This document shows positions 13,807 through 18,324 of a stretch of 18,324 nt of DNA, piece after piece. The notes under the pieces are model-generated. The model worked only from the letters and a program-made list of their open reading frames with translations, was not told the origin of the DNA and made no database searches. A program made the position numbers and the translations under genes. This DNA comes from Flavobacteriales bacterium (GTDB lineage Bacteria > Bacteroidota > Bacteroidia > Flavobacteriales > Flavobacteriaceae). Within the stretch, counting starts at the first letter, position 1. Each line of letters opens with the position of its first letter. The DNA is taken from the NCBI GenBank assembly GCA_026983815.1, contig JALSTJ010000063.1, forward strand, positions 1 to 18,324, written 5' to 3'.

Positions 13807-15270
13807 ATGAAAAAATTAAGAATAGTCAATATATTGATACTTTTACTATTGCTTACAGGTTCTTGTAAGAAATATGTAGAAGGATATGAAAAAGACCCTA
13901 ATGGGTTGTTGGAAACTAATATTGAACAAATTACACAAGGTATTCTGTTAGAACAACAATTTGCATTAAAAGATGAAGGGTTAAGGACAGCTATGATCTG
14001 GTTAAATCAAGCAACTGGTAGTCAACGTCAGTTTCTTTCTTTCAATAACTGGAATAGTGTAGGTAACAATCAGTTTGATGGTCCTTGGGGTCAATTATAT
14101 ACTGTTATTAGTGAAGCTAGAGTTATGGAAGATTTAGCTGATAAAGCAGGAAATGAAAAATCTCGAGGTTTAGCAAAATTATTAAGAGCATGGGCAGGAG
14201 GCGAATTAGCTGAACTTTGGGGTGATGTTCCTTTTTCTCAAGCAGGCTTACCAGATCAATTTCCTGATCCAAAATATGATGCACAAGCTGATGTGTTTGC
14301 ACAAGTACAATCATTGTTAGATGAAGCTATTGTCGACTTAAACGGAGCAAAGATTATTTATGGAGATAAAGATATCTTTTTTTCAGGGGATGCTTCAAAA
14401 TGGATAAAAGTAGCTCATGGATTAAAAGCAAGATTTTATTTAGCAGCTGGTGATTATAGCAATGCTAAAACAGAAGCTGCTATGGGTCCATCTTCTACTG
14501 ATGATGATATGTATGCTAAATTTAATAGTTATGTTGCCCCACGAGGACAATGGAACCCAACTTTTCAATTTTATTGGGAAAGAGATGGATATATGTCAGC
14601 TGAAAATTCCTATGGTGTTCAAATTACAATGAATGGTGGAAGAGATAATGCCAAAACATATGAGATTATAAGAGCATATTATAACTATGCTCCCGGTAGC
14701 TGGTGGCAAAGCGGTTATGATTATGATTTGAATGTAATGATAGCAGATTGGGTTGGAACTAATGGAAAATTCGGAGGTCCTATGGAATTAGTTACATATG
14801 GTGAAATGTTATTGATTCAAGCAGAAGCAGAAGCTAGAACCAATGGCGTAGCCGCTGCTTTACCTATTTATAATCAATATAGAACTCTATTAGATAATGA
14901 TAATTACTTAGGTCATTGGGGACCAGTCCTATCCTCTAATTTAACACCGCCATACGGTTTTTATTTACCATATGATTTAACAGATTTTCAAGCAGGTGGT
15001 ATAGAAAATCAAGATAATGTTTCTGAATTACAAGCTTTCCTAAGAGAGTTATTTGAAGAAAGGTATGTATTCTTTATTGGAGATTATCAAGCATTCAATG
15101 ATTATGCCAGATCATTTAATGATCCGGATGTACCACAATATTTCCAATTGAAATCCGGATTTAATGGGCAACCTTTAAGATTTATCTATCCCCAATCTGA
15201 AATTGATTCTAACGATAATTTCCCTGGAGAAGCTCCTAAGGTTACTGTTCCATTACCAATGTATCAATAA
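13807..15270 (+). CDS. SusD/RagB-family surface lipoprotein (partner of SusC copy 2)
   Basis: A 487-residue lipoprotein from ATG 13807; the in-frame TTG at 13798 is less likely because MKKLRIVNILILLLLLTGSC from the ATG is a complete lipoprotein signal with lipobox TGSC and cysteine at 20. It has the SusD-like pattern: DGPWGQLYTVISEARVMEDL, LAKLLRAWAGGELAELWGDV, PKYDAQADVFAQVQSLLDEA, DASKWIKVAHGLKARFYL. The C-terminal part has EERYVFFIGDYQAFNDYARS (417-436) and RFIYPQSEIDSN, the usual end of this group. It should sit on the cell surface as the lid of SusC copy 2. It is only loosely similar to SusD-1, consistent with a different ligand. The operon ends at the hairpin at 15298. Confidence 0.93.
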   Translation: MKKLRIVNILILLLLLTGSCKKYVEGYEKDPNGLLETNIEQITQGILLEQQFALKDEGLRTAMIWLNQATGSQRQFLSFNNWNSVGNNQFDGPWGQLYTVISEARVMEDLADKAGNEKSRGLAKLLRAWAGGELAELWGDVPFSQAGLPDQFPDPKYDAQADVFAQVQSLLDEAIVDLNGAKIIYGDKDIFFSGDASKWIKVAHGLKARFYLAAGDYSNAKTEAAMGPSSTDDDMYAKFNSYVAPRGQWNPTFQFYWERDGYMSAENSYGVQITMNGGRDNAKTYEIIRAYYNYAPGSWWQSGYDYDLNVMIADWVGTNGKFGGPMELVTYGEMLLIQAEAEARTNGVAAALPIYNQYRTLLDNDNYLGHWGPVLSSNLTPPYGFYLPYDLTDFQAGGIENQDNVSELQAFLRELFEERYVFFIGDYQAFNDYARSFNDPDVPQYFQLKSGFNGQPLRFIYPQSEIDSNDNFPGEAPKVTVPLPMYQ

Positions 15271-15297
15271 TCTGATAAATAAAATAACAATTTATAA

Positions 15298-15328
15298 AAT
15301 CCTTCCCATTTTAGGGAGGGATTTTTTT
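15298..15328 (+). terminator. Rho-independent terminator after susD-2
   Basis: AATCCTTCCC (15298-15307) pairs with GGGAGGGATT (15314-15323) in a 10-bp stem with one G-U pair and loop ATTTTA. The following T run reaches 15328. It separates the SusCD operon from the protease gene. Confidence 0.88.
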
Positions 15329-15347
15329 ATTATAATCGTTTTTTATA

Positions 15348-15355
15348 TATATTTG
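15348..15355 (+). promoter_or_regulatory. Predicted -7 box of the S8 protease gene
   Basis: TATATTTG matches the TAnnTTTG consensus exactly, 21 nt before the start codon. The -33 position falls in the terminator T tract (no TTTG), so strength is uncertain. It indicates that the protease is transcribed independently of the SusCD operon. Confidence 0.5.
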
Positions 15356-15376
15356 TTTACTTTAAAAAATATAAAA

Positions 15377-18324
15377 ATGAAAAGAATATTATTTATTTTT
15401 CTGATGCTTTCTTTTTCTTCTAATCTTTTGGCTCAAACACCTGAGGAACGAGCTAAAATTGTTAGTCATTACGATTTGAATAAATTGAATAAATTAGAAA
15501 CACTTGTAAAACAAAAAGAAGAAAAACGAATAGCCAAAACCATTGATTTTGCTAAAAAAAATCATTTGAATTTAAAAGGTGTTCAAACCATTAAAACAAA
15601 AAACGGAGAAAAAATCCTCAATTCATACTATTTAAGATATATAACTCCGGATGGAAAACCTATTTATTATGAAACCAAAAACTATTATTCTGCCAAAAGT
15701 ATTCAAACGGATAAATTATACAATGGAGGCGGAATGGGTCTGAATCTTCAAGGTCAAAATATGATTGTAGGACTTTGGGATGGGGGTCCCGTAAGACTTA
15801 CTCATCAATTAATTAACGGTAGAGTGGTACAAAGAGATGGAATTACATTTTCGGGCGCCGATGACAGTAACAGACATGCCATGCATGTAACAGGTACTAT
15901 GATTGGAGGAGGAGCAGGTCCTTTGACTGCCCGAGGAATGGCTTTTCAAGCGCATGAATGGGCACATGATTGGTTTTACGATAATTCCGAAATGATTAGT
16001 GAAGCTTCTCAAGGACTTTTGATTTCCAATCACTCTTATGGTATGCGAGCTTTTGGTTTTGTTGGTAACCGTTTAATCGATTTATATTGGTTTGGAAAAT
16101 ATGCTGATGATGCCCATGATTGGGATGATATCATGTATAACGCTCCATATTATTTGGTGGTTGATGCCGCCGGTAATGACAGACAATATGCTGCACAAGG
16201 TCCTAATAAAGGAGGATATGATATGCTTACCGGAAATTCTACAATGAAAAACGGTTTAACTGTGGCAGCGGTAAACAGAGTAAATAATTATACAGGACCT
16301 AATTCCGTCTCTATGAGCAGTTTTAGTAATTGGGGACCTACGGATGATGGAAGAATCAAACCCGATATTTCTGCTCAAGGAGTCAACTTATATTCATCAG
16401 TTTCCGATTCTAATACTTCTTATGATACTTACAGTGGAACCTCTATGGCAGCTCCCAGTGTAACAGGAAGTGCCATTTTGCTGCAACAACATTTCAATGA
16501 AACTTATGGAAATTATATGCGTGCCTCGACTTTAAAAGGATTGATTTTGCATACTGCCAATGAAGCAGGAAATACACCCGGACCGGATTATAGATTTGGC
16601 TGGGGATTGATGAATACAGCAAGAGCGGCACAAACCATAACTGATAACGGTTTAAACTCTGAAATTCGTGAAGTGGTCTTGAATGATGGAGATACTTATT
16701 CTTTTACCGTTACTTCTAATGGTACAGACCCTCTGATGGCTAGTATTTCATGGACTGATCCTGCCGGCAATGTAATTACGGGAACTGCTGCAGATTTATT
16801 GGATAATCCTACACCTGCATTGGTGAATGATTTGGATATCCGTGTTACTAAAAACGGAAATACTTATTTTCCTTGGAGACTAAATTTGAATAATCCTTCT
16901 GCTGCTGCAACCAAAGGAGATAATACTGTAGATAATTTCGAAAAAGTTCAAGTGGATAATGCCTCAGGAACTTATACTATTACTGTTTCCCATAAAGGAA
17001 GTTTAGAAGGGGGGAAACAAGCGGTTTCTATTATTGTTACCGGAATTACCAATCCATTTGCAATCAATAGTTTAGACGGTGATATTATTCCGGCTTGTGT
17101 TGATAATAATCCCAATTTAACTATTCACTTTAAATATAGAAAAAATAGCTCTACTTCAGGAACTACACATTTTTCAGTAACAGGCTTGCCCTCGGGAGCT
17201 AATGCCAGTTTTTCCCCGGCTTCTTTAAGCTCTGATGGTAATTTTGATTTGAATATTACCGGTTTGAATAATGTCCCTTCCGGCATTTATAACTTGGTTA
17301 TTACAGGAACCAATGGAAATATTACGCGAGAAAAACCAATACAAATTCATGTGTTGAAAAGCACTTTCCCTCAACAAAATCTAGTAAGTCCGGTAAATGG
17401 AGCACATGCTTTAAGAAGACCTATAATTTTAAATTGGGAACCCAACCCTAATGCCGAAACCTATTTGGTAGAGGTAGCTTATGCCAGTGACTTTAGTAAT
17501 TTATTGGGCAGTCAAGAGGTTACCGGTACAACTTTGAATGTTGATCAAAGTTTTTACGGAGTAGATAATGGATATACTTACTATTGGCGAGTAAAACCTA
17601 AAAACAGATGTTGGGAAGGAAACTTTTCTCCGGTTTGGAATTTCGAGACGATTCCTATTGAATGCTCTCAAGGTTATAATACAACTGCAGTAACCATTCC
17701 TTCTACTGCCAATACACAACCCATAACATCTACTATTGATTTTCAGGAAGATAAAACTATTGAATATGTAAAAGTATTTGTTAGCATCAATCATACACAA
17801 ATTTCCGATTTGGAAATAAAAGTTAATAGTCCATTGGGGACAGAAGTTATTTTGAATAATGCAGGAACTTGTGCAGGAAACTATCAAGATATTCAAGTAA
17901 CTTATAATGATGCAGCCGATGACTTTGTGGTTTGTAATCATAATGCTCCTGCAATTCGTGATGAAGTTAAACCTTATCAGCCACTTTCATTACTTCAAAA
18001 CCAATCTTCTCTGGGATTATGGACTTTGGAAGTAGACGATCCGGTTGATCAAAATGGAGGAACACTTAATATGTGGGTGCTGGAAGTTTGTTCTGTAAAT
18101 GCGGTGGATAGTCCGAAATTTGATAAATTTAATATTTGGCCCAATCCATCAAAGGGACAAATTCACGTGGAAATAAGCACTAATGAAGATGTTAATTTAA
18201 AATTATATGATTTGTCCGGAAGAGCAATTTATGATCAAGATTATACGAATAATAGTGATAAATTCACTAAAAATATAATTTTGGGTCATCTTAAAAAAGG
18301 TGTCTATTTGCTCAAAGTAAGTAG
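15377..18324 (+). CDS. Secreted S8 (subtilisin-like) protease with P domain and T9SS sorting domain, 3' partial
   Basis: The frame is open from ATG 15377 to the window edge: 982 codons with no stop. Signal peptide about 1-20 (MKRILFIFLMLSFSSNLLAQ), then a charged propeptide (about 21-110). The subtilase domain shows all four key residues: D135 in GLWDGG, H167 in RHAMHVTG, oxyanion N267 in DAAGND and S356 in SGTSMAAP. After it come beta-rich regions, a fibronectin-III-like domain (about 665-760) and a proprotein-convertase P-type domain (about 766-905, with LEIKVNSPLGTEVIL). The C-terminal T9SS type A sorting domain (from about 913) has FNIWPNPSKG, LKLYDLSGR and KKGVYLLKVS. In this family the tail directs export through the type IX system and is then removed, leaving the enzyme secreted or surface-bound. 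Only a few residues are probably missing. It lies downstream of susD-2 but behind a terminator. Confidence 0.95.
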   Translation, partial: MKRILFIFLMLSFSSNLLAQTPEERAKIVSHYDLNKLNKLETLVKQKEEKRIAKTIDFAKKNHLNLKGVQTIKTKNGEKILNSYYLRYITPDGKPIYYETKNYYSAKSIQTDKLYNGGGMGLNLQGQNMIVGLWDGGPVRLTHQLINGRVVQRDGITFSGADDSNRHAMHVTGTMIGGGAGPLTARGMAFQAHEWAHDWFYDNSEMISEASQGLLISNHSYGMRAFGFVGNRLIDLYWFGKYADDAHDWDDIMYNAPYYLVVDAAGNDRQYAAQGPNKGGYDMLTGNSTMKNGLTVAAVNRVNNYTGPNSVSMSSFSNWGPTDDGRIKPDISAQGVNLYSSVSDSNTSYDTYSGTSMAAPSVTGSAILLQQHFNETYGNYMRASTLKGLILHTANEAGNTPGPDYRFGWGLMNTARAAQTITDNGLNSEIREVVLNDGDTYSFTVTSNGTDPLMASISWTDPAGNVITGTAADLLDNPTPALVNDLDIRVTKNGNTYFPWRLNLNNPSAAATKGDNTVDNFEKVQVDNASGTYTITVSHKGSLEGGKQAVSIIVTGITNPFAINSLDGDIIPACVDNNPNLTIHFKYRKNSSTSGTTHFSVTGLPSGANASFSPASLSSDGNFDLNITGLNNVPSGIYNLVITGTNGNITREKPIQIHVLKSTFPQQNLVSPVNGAHALRRPIILNWEPNPNAETYLVEVAYASDFSNLLGSQEVTGTTLNVDQSFYGVDNGYTYYWRVKPKNRCWEGNFSPVWNFETIPIECSQGYNTTAVTIPSTANTQPITSTIDFQEDKTIEYVKVFVSINHTQISDLEIKVNSPLGTEVILNNAGTCAGNYQDIQVTYNDAADDFVVCNHNAPAIRDEVKPYQPLSLLQNQSSLGLWTLEVDDPVDQNGGTLNMWVLEVCSVNAVDSPKFDKFNIWPNPSKGQIHVEISTNEDVNLKLYDLSGRAIYDQDYTNNSDKFTKNIILGHLKKGVYLLKVS

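Noticed and set aside
17501..17941. Minus-strand frame of 146 codons inside the protease gene
   Set aside because: Opposite the fibronectin-like and P domains; cysteine- and isoleucine-rich product typical of an antisense shadow.
1..18324. tRNA, rRNA, CRISPR arrays, insertion sequences, phage genes
   Set aside because: No cloverleaf-like sequence, spaced repeats, transposase or phage protein motifs were seen on either strand by reading; a dedicated scan was not possible.

Overview
The window looks like part of a low-GC Bacteroidetes chromosome, most likely class Flavobacteriia. The evidence is an AT-rich sequence, two tandem SusC/SusD-type outer-membrane gene pairs, a subtilase with a C-terminal type IX secretion (T9SS) sorting domain, Bacteroidetes-type promoters (TTTG about 19-20 nt upstream of a TAnnTTTG-like -7 box) and A-rich rather than Shine-Dalgarno start regions. 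I did not try to name a genus.

Layout. Bases 1-329 hold the 3' end of a YyaL/DUF255-type thioredoxin-domain gene. An intergenic stretch follows (about 330-554) with a mosaic of short degenerate repeats, then an unlisted 54-codon membrane-peptide ORF (555-719). A secreted GH20 beta-N-acetylhexosaminidase occupies 793-2838. Convergent to it, on the minus strand, is a two-gene PadR-regulator / four-helix membrane-protein operon (3891 down to 2855). Divergent from that operon, across a 164-bp spacer with a 7-bp-arm palindrome, is a 479-residue outer-membrane protein resembling a reduced Omp85/BamA protein (4056-5495).

The second half is devoted to surface nutrient capture. SusC-1 and SusD-1 (5585-10397) form one operon with its own promoter and end at a strong hairpin terminator. 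SusC-2 and SusD-2 (10534-15270) form a second operon with the same promoter type and another terminator. A multidomain secreted S8 protease (from 15377) then runs off the right edge of the window. Each SusC should form a TonB-dependent channel and each SusD its lipoprotein lid. No sigma/anti-sigma pair, hybrid two-component sensor or STN domain is present, so regulation is not encoded here. The SusD proteins and the nearby protease make peptides or glycopeptides a reasonable guess for the substrate, but no substrate can be read from the sequence.

The most interesting points are: (i) the two SusC genes share a closely conserved first ~100 codons, including a hairpin in the signal-peptide codons, then diverge strongly; (ii) the PadR / membrane-protein / Omp85-like divergent unit with an operator-like palindrome; (iii) the repeat mosaic and small membrane ORF upstream of GH20. 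No tRNA, rRNA, CRISPR array, transposase or phage gene was seen.
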